Assembly: GCF_001590835.1 (NCBI RefSeq)
Contig: NZ_LTAQ01000001.1
Coordinates: 989,496 to 1,053,495 of the forward strand
Source: Bacillus gaemokensis
GTDB taxonomy: Bacteria; Bacillota; Bacilli; Bacillales; Bacillaceae_G
Direction: 5' to 3'
Length of the DNA stretch: 64,000 nucleotides
Below are positions 51,546-60,224 of this stretch, piece after piece. The notes below the pieces were generated by a model. That model did no database searches. It worked only from the letters and a program-made list of their open reading frames with translations, and was not told the origin of the DNA. Both the position numbers and the translations under genes were made by a program. How positions within the stretch are numbered: position 1 is the stretch's first letter; every line of letters starts with the position of its first letter.

Positions 51546-53345
51546 CTATTGTTTCAGCTGATTCACAACAAGTGAAGCATATGCTTCTGCACCCATTTTC
51601 GTTAAATGTACGCCATCTGGTTCAAAGTATGTTTTATTTCCAGCACTTGCTGAATGCCAATCGACTAGCTTCACATTTGGGTAATTTGCTGCTACTTCTT
51701 TTAGCTTTCCATTCACCAGTGATTCCCATGGACGTGGTACCCGCGTATTAACGAGCACAATTTTGCGTTCATTCCCAATTAATTGTATCAGTGATTCCAA
51801 TTGTGCATTGGTAAATGCTCCATTTGTACCTAATCCAATAATGACTTGATTTCCTAAATTCCCTTCATTTTTCAATTTCTCTACCGCAGTAATTGCTTTA
51901 GACATTTGCCGGCCTATTTGTGCATCAATCCTAATAGTAGGGAATGCATTTTTTAAATATGGCGAGACATCAATCATAATAGAATCTCCAACTGCTGTAA
52001 CTGTTAGCGGTTCTTCTGGCTTTGCAGGTACAACTTCTTGTTCCTCTTTATTTTGAGGTGGTTCCTCTCTTACGACAGTTGGACGTGTAGGCTCCTCTTG
52101 CTTCACTGTTTCTGCCACTTCTTTCTTCGGATTACTCTTTGCTTGCCCAGCCGTTGTTAAACCAAAAACAGCTACTGTAGAAATGAATAGTGCGCTTACT
52201 AAAGCTAGCTTACCACCTAATGCCAAATTTCTTATTCTCCAACCCTTGAAATTAAAATTCTTCAGTGCCCCTTGGCGTATTGGATTTTCAATAAACTTCC
52301 ACGAAATTTGTGCAACAAATATAATAAGTATAAATTGTAAAATCGCCCTTGTAAGCTGAAATTCTCCCGTACTTACTTGTGGGTTTGTCAATGTAATAAT
52401 TGGATAATGCCAAAGATATATTCCATATGATCGTACACCCATCCAGCGTAAAGGCCTAAACTTTAGAAATTTAGTAATTCTGCTTGCAGGATGCGCAAGA
52501 TTCGCCACTAACAAAGCAGTCGCGACCGATAAAAGAACCATTCCTCCTCGGTATAGAAAAGGATCATACTGATTCGTCTTCCAAAACATCACGAGAATGA
52601 TGATTAGAGAAATTCCGCCTATAATGTCCAAAACGAGACGTGCTGGCGGCAAAATTTTATAAGCAAGCCTTCTACTTGGCCAAATGAAAGCCAAAACCGC
52701 ACCTATTAGTAAAGAAAAGGCTCTTGTGTCCGTCCCATAATAAATTCTGCTTGGATCAGCTCCTGGTTCATACATCATTCCCATCGCTAATGCTGAAGCT
52801 GCCACTCCGAAAATAATGAACCAAACAATACGTGACTGTTTTTTTATGTATCGAAATGCTAAGGCAATGACAAAGGGCCAGATAACATAGAACTGTTCTT
52901 CAACTGCTAACGACCAAAAATGATTTAACGGAGAAAGCTGGCTAAAGCTTTCGAAATATGATAGTTTGTGGTAAATATACCACCAGTTACTGACATATAA
53001 TAAACCAGCAAGTGAGTCCCCGCGCATCTTTCCTAACAAAGAACTATGGAACAGTGTAATCCATGCCAAAACGACTACGAGCATAACAAGCATCCCTGGA
53101 AGTAATCGCTTTGCTCTACTTAACCAAAAATTCTTTAAATTAATTCTCTCATTTCTCATCCATTCAGCAACAAGAAGATCCGTAATTAAATAGCCAGAAA
53201 GAACAAAAAATACTGTAACACCTAGAAACCCTCCAGGCATCCAATTAAAATTAATATGATACAAAATAACCCCTAGTATCGCTAGGCCTCTTAGACTGTC
53301 CAACCCAACCATATATCGATTATTTTTTTTTATCGGTACGGGCAT
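51546..53345 (-). CDS. OatA-type peptidoglycan or glycan O-acetyltransferase
   Basis: 599 residues in two parts. The N-terminal acyltransferase-3 domain (about residues 10-380, ten helices) begins YMVGLDSLRGLAILGVILYH. A Pro/Glu-rich linker follows (EEPTRPTVVREEPPQNKEE). The extracellular SGNH hydrolase-like domain has GDSIMIDV (Ser), GLGTNG and DGVHLTKMGAEAYA (Asp-x-x-His). This is the OatA layout that acetylates muramic acid and confers lysozyme resistance. It starts at ATG 53345 after GGGGGTGG. Confidence 0.92.
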   Translation of the reverse strand: MPVPIKKNNRYMVGLDSLRGLAILGVILYHINFNWMPGGFLGVTVFFVLSGYLITDLLVAEWMRNERINLKNFWLSRAKRLLPGMLVMLVVVLAWITLFHSSLLGKMRGDSLAGLLYVSNWWYIYHKLSYFESFSQLSPLNHFWSLAVEEQFYVIWPFVIALAFRYIKKQSRIVWFIIFGVAASALAMGMMYEPGADPSRIYYGTDTRAFSLLIGAVLAFIWPSRRLAYKILPPARLVLDIIGGISLIIILVMFWKTNQYDPFLYRGGMVLLSVATALLVANLAHPASRITKFLKFRPLRWMGVRSYGIYLWHYPIITLTNPQVSTGEFQLTRAILQFILIIFVAQISWKFIENPIRQGALKNFNFKGWRIRNLALGGKLALVSALFISTVAVFGLTTAGQAKSNPKKEVAETVKQEEPTRPTVVREEPPQNKEEQEVVPAKPEEPLTVTAVGDSIMIDVSPYLKNAFPTIRIDAQIGRQMSKAITAVEKLKNEGNLGNQVIIGLGTNGAFTNAQLESLIQLIGNERKIVLVNTRVPRPWESLVNGKLKEVAANYPNVKLVDWHSASAGNKTYFEPDGVHLTKMGAEAYASLVVNQLKQ

Positions 53346-53635
53346 TCACAGCCACCCCCTATATCCATCTAAAAATTCTGTAAATATATCCCCTATGAAA
53401 TTCTAGTAATCATCACTTTCTATTTCATAACTAGAAAGTATAAAAGGAGCACAAAATAAAAGCTGTAAAATATGACAAAGTAGATTAAGGTAGATTCTCA
53501 TTTTTCAAGGTTTTATACATAGCACATAAAATTTTATCATGTTCTTTACTACCATGAAATAGTTTGTTCAAACGAAAATTACATAAGATACAAAATCCAA
53601 TTGTATAATTGCTAATTTTTAGGTCAATGTATTTA

Positions 53636-53644
53636 TGATATAAT
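53636..53644 (+). promoter_or_regulatory. Extended -10 promoter of the GT39-like gene
   Basis: TGATATAAT: TATAAT at 53639-53644 with TG one base upstream; the -35 is poor. The rest of the 53346-53726 spacer is AT-rich and holds no gene I can support. Confidence 0.5.
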
Positions 53645-53726
53645 GCTATTATGTTTTAGATAGGCTTACTTATTTTAGGACTTAATCTTGAAATAATAAT
53701 GGAATGATTAGCAAAGGAGATGCTTA

Positions 53727-54983
53727 TTGTTGTTAGCAAAATTTAAAAGTTTACCTAAAGTGGTATATGTAATTTTAGCGCTTTCTTTCCTCCTGCATGT
53801 TTTTTGTTTAGTAAAACAACCAGGGTTAGATGGAGAATTAGTTAAAACAACATATGGCGCTAATGATGCCTTTAACTATTCGTTAACAGCGGAACAATTA
53901 TTGAAGCATGGTGTATTCGGTTATGTTTATTTAGAACCTAGTGAAGTACCTGGTAAAAATGCATACATAACACCTGGTCAGCCGCTATTATTAGCTGGTG
54001 CAATGATTATTTCCGATGTAACAACACTTCCCTATTACTATGTAGCAACTGTCATTAACATGTTGCTTAACATCGGTACGCTATTATTAGTATTTTTAAT
54101 TGGAAGAGAATTATTTAATAAGGATATTTATGGAATTGTCGCTAGTATTTTATACGCTGTTTATCCGAGTAACTATACATACTTCCGCACATTATTAACA
54201 GAAGTACCTTCGATTTTCTTATTAAGTTTAAGTGTGTATGTATTTGTTCTTGCGTGGAAATACAATAAAGTGAAATTCCATATATGGTTCGGAATTGTTG
54301 TATCAATTTTACTTATGTTCCGTCCAAACCCAGCTCCAATGTTGCTGATCCCTGTTCTTGTTGTCCTATTCACATATGGATTTAAAGAATCTATCAAGAT
54401 CGGTTTATTATGGTTTATTGGACCATTCTTTATTATTGGTGCATGGGTCGTTCGTAACTACTTAGCATTCCACCAATTTATTTTGTTCTCAACACAAAGT
54501 GCGGACCCATTAATCGCAGGTGCTGATCCATTTAACAAAATTGGCTATGAGAACGTAGTAAACCAGATGAAAGCAACTGGACAAACAGATAAAAGTGAAT
54601 ATGCGAAACAATTAATCAAAAATGGATTTAAGTCAGATTTCACTTATTGGTTCTCTTGGTTTACTGTCGGGAAGACAATCGAGTTATTCAAAACTGCTCC
54701 TGCTGTGGATCAATACCGCATTCATAACTTTATGCAGCTTTGTCATAGAGTCTTTATCTTCAGTACATTCTTAAGTGCTTTCTGCTTTATGCTTAACTCA
54801 TTTAAACATAAGCGCGTAATGATGTTAGTAGCTAGTTCAGTTATTTACATCGCGTTCTCAAATTTATTCCTAGCAATTAACCGCTACGGATTTTTCATTA
54901 ATCCTCTTATGTGCTTAATTCTTGCATATGGATTAATTTATGTAGGGTCGAAACTTCCATTTTTCAATGCAAAACGTGTGTAA
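53727..54983 (+). CDS. Glycosyltransferase family 39-like membrane protein
   Basis: 418 residues with about ten transmembrane helices. The first extracytoplasmic loop (DGELVKTTYGANDAFNYSL) holds acidic residues as in GT-C enzymes of the PMT/ArnT kind that use polyprenyl-phosphate sugars, and PGQPLLLAG and YPSNYTYFRTLLTEVPS are typical further motifs. The start is TTG 53727 with AAAGGAG 7 nt upstream. It lies in the envelope island; donor and acceptor are unknown. Confidence 0.82.
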   Translation: MLLAKFKSLPKVVYVILALSFLLHVFCLVKQPGLDGELVKTTYGANDAFNYSLTAEQLLKHGVFGYVYLEPSEVPGKNAYITPGQPLLLAGAMIISDVTTLPYYYVATVINMLLNIGTLLLVFLIGRELFNKDIYGIVASILYAVYPSNYTYFRTLLTEVPSIFLLSLSVYVFVLAWKYNKVKFHIWFGIVVSILLMFRPNPAPMLLIPVLVVLFTYGFKESIKIGLLWFIGPFFIIGAWVVRNYLAFHQFILFSTQSADPLIAGADPFNKIGYENVVNQMKATGQTDKSEYAKQLIKNGFKSDFTYWFSWFTVGKTIELFKTAPAVDQYRIHNFMQLCHRVFIFSTFLSAFCFMLNSFKHKRVMMLVASSVIYIAFSNLFLAINRYGFFINPLMCLILAYGLIYVGSKLPFFNAKRV

Positions 54984-54990
54984 TATAAAT

Positions 54991-55042
54991 AGAAACAGAA
55001 CAAGAGGTTGTCCAACAATGGACAACCTCTTGTTCTGTTTCT
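54991..55042. terminator. Strong bidirectional terminator
   Basis: Perfect 23-bp stem (AGAAACAGAACAAGAGGTTG then TCC, and its complement) with a 6-nt loop. Confidence 0.92.
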
Positions 55043-55125
55043 AATGATCCTTCGTTAAAATCCTCTGTAAAACTAAACAAAGGCTTTCTTTTCTTAAATA
55101 GCAGAATCTTATATGATTCACTTCA

Positions 55126-56085
55126 TCATGTTTTCTTTAATACAAAAATAGAAAGTTCAGGCTTACTAAAAAAACGCACTGGCATTCTAGTTGTACCGAT
55201 ACCACGATTTACATACAACTGCATGGGTTTACTTTTCCCTTTCAATGAATACATTCCTTCTACATATTCGTTCGCTAGTGAGGTCGTAATGAGTGGCCCA
55301 ATAAACGGAATCTGTACTTGCCCACCATGGCTATGACCAGATAGTTGAAGATCCACTGGATATTCAACTATTCGCTCTACAACATCTGGTTCATGCACTA
55401 ATAGTAAGTTAAAATCCTCTTTGCTGAGCTGCTGAAGAGTTTGCTGAATTTTTGGTTTTCCAAGTAAGAAATCATCCAGACCAGAAATGGTAATATAGTC
55501 ACCATTTGTAGCTTTAACCTTTTTCATTTCATTATTCAAAACGGTAAATCCTGCCTTCTCCATATACCGTTTGTATAAGTACCCCCCGCCACCTCCTCGG
55601 TCGTGATTGCCAAACACTGCATATTTCCCAAGAGGTGCTGTGATTTGAGATAGAATGGTTTGTGACTCTGCCCTTTCTGCAGCATACTCTCCAAATTTAT
55701 CAATTAAATCACCTGTAAAAACGACAATATCAGGCTTTAGCTTATTAATTTCATCTACTAACATTTGTTGCTGTTCATGCGAGAAATTTGGTCCAAAATG
55801 TGTATCTGAAAACTGCACAATCTTCGCGCCATGAAAACCTTCTGGAATATTTGGATTCTCAATATCATTCCATGTAATTGACAAAGATTTTGTTTCGAAA
55901 TGAAAAGCGTATATATAAATTGTTATTGGCAGCATGCATAGCATGAGAAAGATGATACATATTCTTCTGAACTTCAATAAGGAGCTACCGCCTGTTCTTT
56001 CTTTCAAAGGAGATATTTTCTCATTCGATTTGATTTTATTTGTAGAAAATCTATCTTTACGAGAATGTTCTAAGTTCGCTTTCAT
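55126..56085 (-). CDS. Membrane-anchored metallophosphoesterase (YkuE-like)
   Basis: 319 residues. A basic N-terminus is followed by one helix (ICIIFLMLCMLPITIYIYAF) and a calcineurin-like domain: FSDTHFG, GDLIDKFG, GNHDRGGGGG, VHEPD and GHSHGGQVQIP cover all five metal motifs. B. subtilis YkuE-type proteins are Tat-exported or membrane-held; no twin-Arg export motif is evident here. The substrate is unknown. A decayed relative of its N-terminal part lies at 45893-46100. Confidence 0.9.
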   Translation of the reverse strand: MKANLEHSRKDRFSTNKIKSNEKISPLKERTGGSSLLKFRRICIIFLMLCMLPITIYIYAFHFETKSLSITWNDIENPNIPEGFHGAKIVQFSDTHFGPNFSHEQQQMLVDEINKLKPDIVVFTGDLIDKFGEYAAERAESQTILSQITAPLGKYAVFGNHDRGGGGGYLYKRYMEKAGFTVLNNEMKKVKATNGDYITISGLDDFLLGKPKIQQTLQQLSKEDFNLLLVHEPDVVERIVEYPVDLQLSGHSHGGQVQIPFIGPLITTSLANEYVEGMYSLKGKSKPMQLYVNRGIGTTRMPVRFFSKPELSIFVLKKT

Positions 56086-56276
56086 ATTTCCACCTCTAAA
56101 ATTATCTTCATAAAAAAATACTACTTGAAAGACTGTTGTATCATTTCTATGTTACAAACGTATGTCTTTTCGGACAAATTGAGATGCATCTTATAAAGAG
56201 TAGCATTTTGGGTACCCTATCGTTCTTCTGCTATACTTATGAACATTCTTCTTAGAAAAATGTGCGTAAATCAAAG

Positions 56277-56306
56277 AAGAGGCTACCCCTTTTTGGATAG
56301 CCTCTT
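56277..56306. terminator. Terminator left from the ywbE relic
   Basis: 9-bp stem AAGAGGCTA / TAGCCTCTT just downstream of the fragment at 56313. Confidence 0.65.
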
Positions 56307-56312
56307 TGCTTA

Positions 56313-56396
56313 TCAACCTACACTTTGAACCCGGCCAATTTGACCATCTTGTAATCGTACTTTAATTCCATAAGTATGCTTAAAGTTGTTAATTAC
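56313..56396 (-). pseudogene. C-terminal relic of a ywbE (DUF2196) gene
   Basis: 27 codons and a stop: VINNFKHTYGIKVRLQDGQI then GRVQSVG. YwbE proteins end with a very similar HGIKVRL-DGQIGRV segment. A stop codon two codons upstream and no start show it is only a fragment, yet its terminator is still in place. The surrounding 56086-56512 spacer holds nothing else I can name. Confidence 0.65.
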
Positions 56397-56517
56397 CGAG
56401 TACTATACGAGGGAAAAATCCAAATCTGCCATATGATACATACAATCAATATAAATATAAAATCAGTAACATCTATTTTAGGGCCTTTCTTTACATGCAT
56501 ATCCAACCACATATAAA

Positions 56518-56660
56518 GTGAAACTTTAATCAGTGGGGGTTTTCATCCCCACTGATTATTAGTTGAACCAATCGGGCTTTTACGGGCAGTTTATCTCCCA
56601 CCTAACTTCTTTGCTTTCGCTGAATTTTGAGGTGGGAGTATTACTGCCCGTTAATGCGGG
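56518..56660 (+). repeat. bcr1-type repeat, full-length
   Basis: 143 bp between two perfect ATAAA repeats (56513-56517 and 56661-56665). Internal inverted repeats include CAGTGGGGG...CCCCACTG, TCTCCCACCT...AGGTGGGAG and ACGGGCAG...CTGCCCGT, which would give several hairpins. Sequence, length and 5-bp duplication fit bcr1 of the B. cereus group as I remember it from the literature. Confidence 0.85.
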
Positions 56661-56780
56661 ATAAATTGGTTTTATTCCTTTATATTTATACACATTCTTC
56701 TTTGCAAATCGATACGTAAGAATCTGTAATATCATAAAACCTGCTACAAATATAAATAAGAAAACTAGAAAGTCAATCAC
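56580..56780 (-). CDS. Short membrane protein with bcr1-encoded C-terminal tail
   Basis: 66 residues from GTG 56780. The first 38 (a hydrophobic helix, then YRFAKKNVYKYKGIKP) are native. From about residue 39 (IYPALTGSNTPTSKFSESKE...) the sequence is read out of the bcr1 element on its minus strand and stops within it. The insertion either cut a longer gene or replaced its last codons. It starts one base after the stop of the gene upstream, without a good ribosome binding site of its own. Confidence 0.55.
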   Translation of the reverse strand: MIDFLVFLFIFVAGFMILQILTYRFAKKNVYKYKGIKPIYPALTGSNTPTSKFSESKEVRWEINCP

Positions 56781-56781
56781 T

Positions 56782-57078
56782 CTATTTCTGCACTGCTTTC
56801 TCTAAAATACCATTCTCCAAAATCCATTCTTCAAACTTAGCACTACCAAATTCCCAGCTTAAGTCATTGGCATGTACAGAAAATACGTAATATCCCGCAT
56901 ATTCATCCATATATCCCTCTTCCTGCACCTGTACTTGCGGAATTCCATAAAACGCAAAGTTAAAAAAAACGTCCCACACATCTTCATGTTTTCTCTTATA
57001 AGCAATCGATTCCACATCAAATTCATCTCCGAAATAATCAAGATGTAAATGCAGGCTATCATCATATTCATATTTCAT
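56782..57078 (-). CDS. DUF3986-like small protein
   Basis: 98 residues from ATG 57078 (AAGGGG 8 nt upstream; ATG 57084 is nearer). Acidic, Tyr/Phe/Trp-rich, with no membrane helix: MKYEYDDSLHLHLDYFGDEF ... FEEWILENGILEKA. I believe it is a DUF3986 family member, small proteins largely confined to the B. cereus group with no known role. It is coupled to the truncated membrane protein gene at 56780. Confidence 0.6.
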   Translation of the reverse strand: MKYEYDDSLHLHLDYFGDEFDVESIAYKRKHEDVWDVFFNFAFYGIPQVQVQEEGYMDEYAGYYVFSVHANDLSWEFGSAKFEEWILENGILEKAVQK

Positions 57079-57199
57079 TTTCATCACCCCTTATATTTGT
57101 ACTTCTTTATTATCCAAAAAATTCCTCCTATATCCACTCACACTTGGGCACTTCCCTCCATATCATAGAAGTAGATTGATTTCTAGGAGGTGTCCTATA

Positions 57200-58204
57200 T
57201 TGAAAAAATTCATAGCTGTTTTTTGTATACTTGTACTTACTGTTTTTACATTTGTAGCGTGTAATAAAAAAGATGATACGAAGCAACAGACGCAAAAAAT
57301 CCACATTGGTGAAGTGACACATTCCCTCTTCTACGCACCGCTATATGTTGGGATTGAAAAAGGATTCTTTAAGGATGAAGGTTTAGACATTGACCTGCAA
57401 ACGACAGCTGGTGGCGATAAAACGATGACTGCCCTTTTATCTGGAGGAATTGATATTGCACTCGTTGGTTCTGAAACATCCATTTATGTTCATCAGCAAG
57501 GAGCAAAAGATCCGATTATTAACTTTGCACAGCTGACGCAAACGGATGGTACATTTCTCGTTTCACGTAAAAAGTTAGACTCCTTTAATTGGAACAATGT
57601 GAAGGGCGTTACTTTCCTCGGTCAACGTAAAGGCGGAATGCCACAAATGGTTGGGGAATACGTTTTGAAGAAAAATAGTATTGATCCTCATAAGGATACA
57701 AATTTAATTCAAAACATTGAGTTTGCCAATATTGCCAATGCCTTCGCATCTGGTACAGGAGAGTTTGTCCAACTCTTTGAACCAACAGCGAGTATTTTTG
57801 AAAAAGAAGGAAAAGGTTATATCGTTGCTTCTTTTGGAGCTGAATCAGGAACTGTTCCTTACACAACCTTTATGGCAAAAGAAAGTTTTTTGAAGAAAGA
57901 TAAAGCAGCAGCAGAAAAATTCACACGTGCACTATATAAAGCGCAGCAATGGGTCGATACACATAGCCCAGAAGAAATTGCTACAGCTGTTACACCACTT
58001 TTTAAAGATACTGCAAAAGATATTACGGTAAAAGTAATTGAACGCTATAAAAAACAACATTCCTATGCGACAAATCCATTATTAGATGCGGAAGAATGGA
58101 AACAACTACAAACGATCATGAAAGAGGCTGGGGAATTACAAAAAGAAGTTCCACATGAGGCGCTGGTCAATACAAAAATTGCCGAAAGCGTTATTAAGAA
58201 ATAG
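57200..58204 (+). CDS. ytlA: ABC transporter substrate-binding lipoprotein (SsuA/NMT1-like)
   Basis: 334 residues from TTG 57200, with AGGAGG 9 nt upstream. The signal peptide ends in a lipobox (VFTFVAC, Cys about residue 21). The mature part is an NMT1/SsuA-type binding protein: HIGEVTHSLFYAPLYVGIEK, GGDKTMTALLSGGIDIALVG and FLVSRKKL. First of a three-gene importer. Its place between pckA and ytkD matches the B. subtilis ytlA-ytlC-ytlD genes; the ligand is probably an aromatic sulfonate, pyrimidine or similar organic compound but is not shown. Confidence 0.88.
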   Translation: MKKFIAVFCILVLTVFTFVACNKKDDTKQQTQKIHIGEVTHSLFYAPLYVGIEKGFFKDEGLDIDLQTTAGGDKTMTALLSGGIDIALVGSETSIYVHQQGAKDPIINFAQLTQTDGTFLVSRKKLDSFNWNNVKGVTFLGQRKGGMPQMVGEYVLKKNSIDPHKDTNLIQNIEFANIANAFASGTGEFVQLFEPTASIFEKEGKGYIVASFGAESGTVPYTTFMAKESFLKKDKAAAEKFTRALYKAQQWVDTHSPEEIATAVTPLFKDTAKDITVKVIERYKKQHSYATNPLLDAEEWKQLQTIMKEAGELQKEVPHEALVNTKIAESVIKK

Positions 58205-58215
58205 AGGCGAATACG

Positions 58216-58980
58216 ATGAGTTTCTTACAAATATGTAACGTTTCCCACTGCTTTTTTGCAAAAGAAAATGCACGGCTCGTCCTCGAGGATATAAACTTAC
58301 ACGTAGAAGAAGGAGAATTCGTTTCCTTTCTTGGCCCAAGCGGTTGCGGAAAAACAACGCTTCTTTCTATTATTGCAGGACTGTTAAAACCAATTGAAGG
58401 CATTGTTTTTCTAGAAGATGAACCGATCATTAAATCAACTTCCTCAATGGGATATATGCTCCAGCAAGATTACTTGTTTCCTTGGAAAACGATTGAAGAA
58501 AATATAATGCTCGGATTGCATATTACGAAAACATACGGAGTAAAAACGAAAGAACATACATTACAGCTTTTACAGCAAGTTGGCTTACATGAAGTAGAAA
58601 AACAATACCCGCGCGAACTATCTGGTGGTATGCGCCAGCGAGCTGCACTCGTTCGAACACTCGCAACAAATCCGAAAATCCTTTTGCTGGATGAACCATT
58701 TTCCGCACTCGACTATCAAACGAAATTAAAATTAGAAGAGCTTGTCTTCTCATTACTACAAACATATAAGAAAACATCATTGCTCGTTACGCACGATATT
58801 GAAGAGGCCATTGCGATGAGTGATCGAATCTACTTACTTCAAGCTAAGCCAGGAAAAATCGCAAAGACTTTCATTGTACCAGAAAGTATCCGCTCCTTAT
58901 CACCATTAAAAGCACGGCATCACCCTGATTTCCCAGCCCTCTTTCAAGACATATGGAAGGAGCTGGAACGCCTTGGATAA
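58216..58980 (+). CDS. ytlC: ABC transporter ATPase (SsuB/TauB-like)
   Basis: 254 residues. Walker A is GPSGCGKTT (about residues 39-47), the Q-loop is [12 protein letters not shown], the signature is LSGGMRQR, Walker B is [12 protein letters not shown], and the H-loop is VTHDIEEA. Of the nitrate/sulfonate/taurine group. It starts 11 bp after the binding-protein gene and overlaps the permease gene by 8 bp. Confidence 0.92.
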   Translation: MSFLQICNVSHCFFAKENARLVLEDINLHVEEGEFVSFLGPSGCGKTTLLSIIAGLLKPIEGIVFLEDEPIIKSTSSMGYMLQQDYLFPWKTIEENIMLGLHITKTYGVKTKEHTLQLLQQVGLHEVEKQYPRELSGGMRQRAALVRTLATNPKILLLDEPFSALDYQTKLKLEELVFSLLQTYKKTSLLVTHDIEEAIAMSDRIYLLQAKPGKIAKTFIVPESIRSLSPLKARHHPDFPALFQDIWKELERLG

Positions 58981-59779
58981 CATCAAACAACTACACGCAC
59001 AGTTTCGAAAAAAAGAACGGCAGCGTACATGGGCAGCGCGACTCTTACAATTACTCCTTCTCATTCTCTTCTTTGCATTATGGGAAATCTCTAGTAAACA
59101 GGAGTGGATTGATCCTTTACTCTTTAGCTCTCCTTCAAGCATTTGGGAGTTGTTCGTAAGTAAATGGGGGGATGGATCACTTTGGGTTCACATATGGACG
59201 ACACTACTTGAAACAGGCGTCGGCTTTCTTCTTGGCACATTGCTTGGAACAATTATCGCAACGCTCCTCTGGTGGATACCACTTCTTGCCCGCGTATTAG
59301 ATCCTTATCTTGTTGTGCTAAATGCAATGCCGAAAGTAGCACTCGGTCCGATTATTATCGTTATTTTCGGTCCAAACATTTCATCTTCCATCGCAATGGG
59401 CGTAATTATTTCCATTATCATCACCATTCTCGTTATTTACAGCGCATTCCAAGAAGTTGATTCTAATTATATAAAAGTAATGGATACATTTGGTGCGAAT
59501 AAGTGGCAGTGCTATCGGCGAGTAATTTTACCGTCTTCCTTCCCAGCAATCATTTCAACGTTAAAAGTAAATGTTGGATTATCATGGGTCGGTGTTATTT
59601 TCGGAGAACTCCTCGTTTCAAAAGAAGGACTCGGTTATTTAATTAGCTACGGATTCCAAGTCTTTAACTTTACACTTGTACTACTAAGTGTGTTACTGAC
59701 ATGTGTCCTTGCCACTCTTATGTATGTATTTGTTGAAGGATTTGAGAAATTAATTGTAGGAAAACGAAAAAGAAGCTGA
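58973..59779 (+). CDS. ytlD: ABC transporter permease (SsuC/TauC-like)
   Basis: 268 residues from a TTG start (58973) inside the ATPase gene. About six transmembrane helices; the EAA-type coupling loop is [20 protein letters not shown]. The N-terminus is basic and cytosolic. It completes the importer with the lipoprotein and ATPase upstream. Confidence 0.92.
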   Translation: MDNIKQLHAQFRKKERQRTWAARLLQLLLLILFFALWEISSKQEWIDPLLFSSPSSIWELFVSKWGDGSLWVHIWTTLLETGVGFLLGTLLGTIIATLLWWIPLLARVLDPYLVVLNAMPKVALGPIIIVIFGPNISSSIAMGVIISIIITILVIYSAFQEVDSNYIKVMDTFGANKWQCYRRVILPSSFPAIISTLKVNVGLSWVGVIFGELLVSKEGLGYLISYGFQVFNFTLVLLSVLLTCVLATLMYVFVEGFEKLIVGKRKRS

Positions 59780-59815
59780 CTCTAAACAACATACCGGGGT
59801 CAGCTCTTTCTTCTT
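59774..59815 (+). terminator. Terminator of the ytl-type operon
   Basis: Stem AGCTGAC / GTCAGCT with an 18-nt loop, followed by a T-rich tract. Confidence 0.65.
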
Positions 59816-59827
59816 TTTATACACTAT

Positions 59828-60055
59828 TTATTTCTGATCACATACTTTTGTATCGTTAATCACAGCATTCCCTTTAATCGTGACCGTATGAAAACAATCT
59901 TTCACACGCACTGTTACAATATTATCTTGTCGATCTACAATATGATACGCATCAAAATGTTGATTTAATGCACTCCGAATTTGTTCTCCTTCGAAAATCG
60001 GAACCCCATGAGACATTACCCAAATAAGACCAGCAATAGCAAGAATGGTTTTCAA
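59828..60055 (-). CDS. Small exported or membrane-anchored protein, unknown
   Basis: 75 residues from TTG 60055, with AAGGAGG 7 nt upstream; the frame extends to 60118 without need. The N-terminus MKTILAIAGLIWVMSHGVP is a short signal-like helix. The rest is a small alpha/beta unit with two Cys (VKDCFHT and KVCDQK) that could form a disulfide outside the cell. No family recognised. Confidence 0.65.
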   Translation of the reverse strand: MKTILAIAGLIWVMSHGVPIFEGEQIRSALNQHFDAYHIVDRQDNIVTVRVKDCFHTVTIKGNAVINDTKVCDQK

Positions 60056-60182
60056 ACGATCTACCTCCTTGAGAATGAATTCATTGCATCTACAACATGT
60101 ATATTGTAATTGTGTCAATTTTGTGACAAATTTCTTTTTATACCTATTCTATTAGAAATTTCTAGTTCCTCCTTCTACATGA

Positions 60183-60216
60183 AAAAAGCAACCTAGTTAT
60201 ATCTCGGTTGCTTTTT
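60183..60216 (-). terminator. Terminator of the metallopeptidase lipoprotein gene
   Basis: Stem AAAAAGCAACC / GGTTGCTTTTT, 9 bp after the stop at 60225. Confidence 0.85.
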
Positions 60217-60224
60217 ACTGCTTA

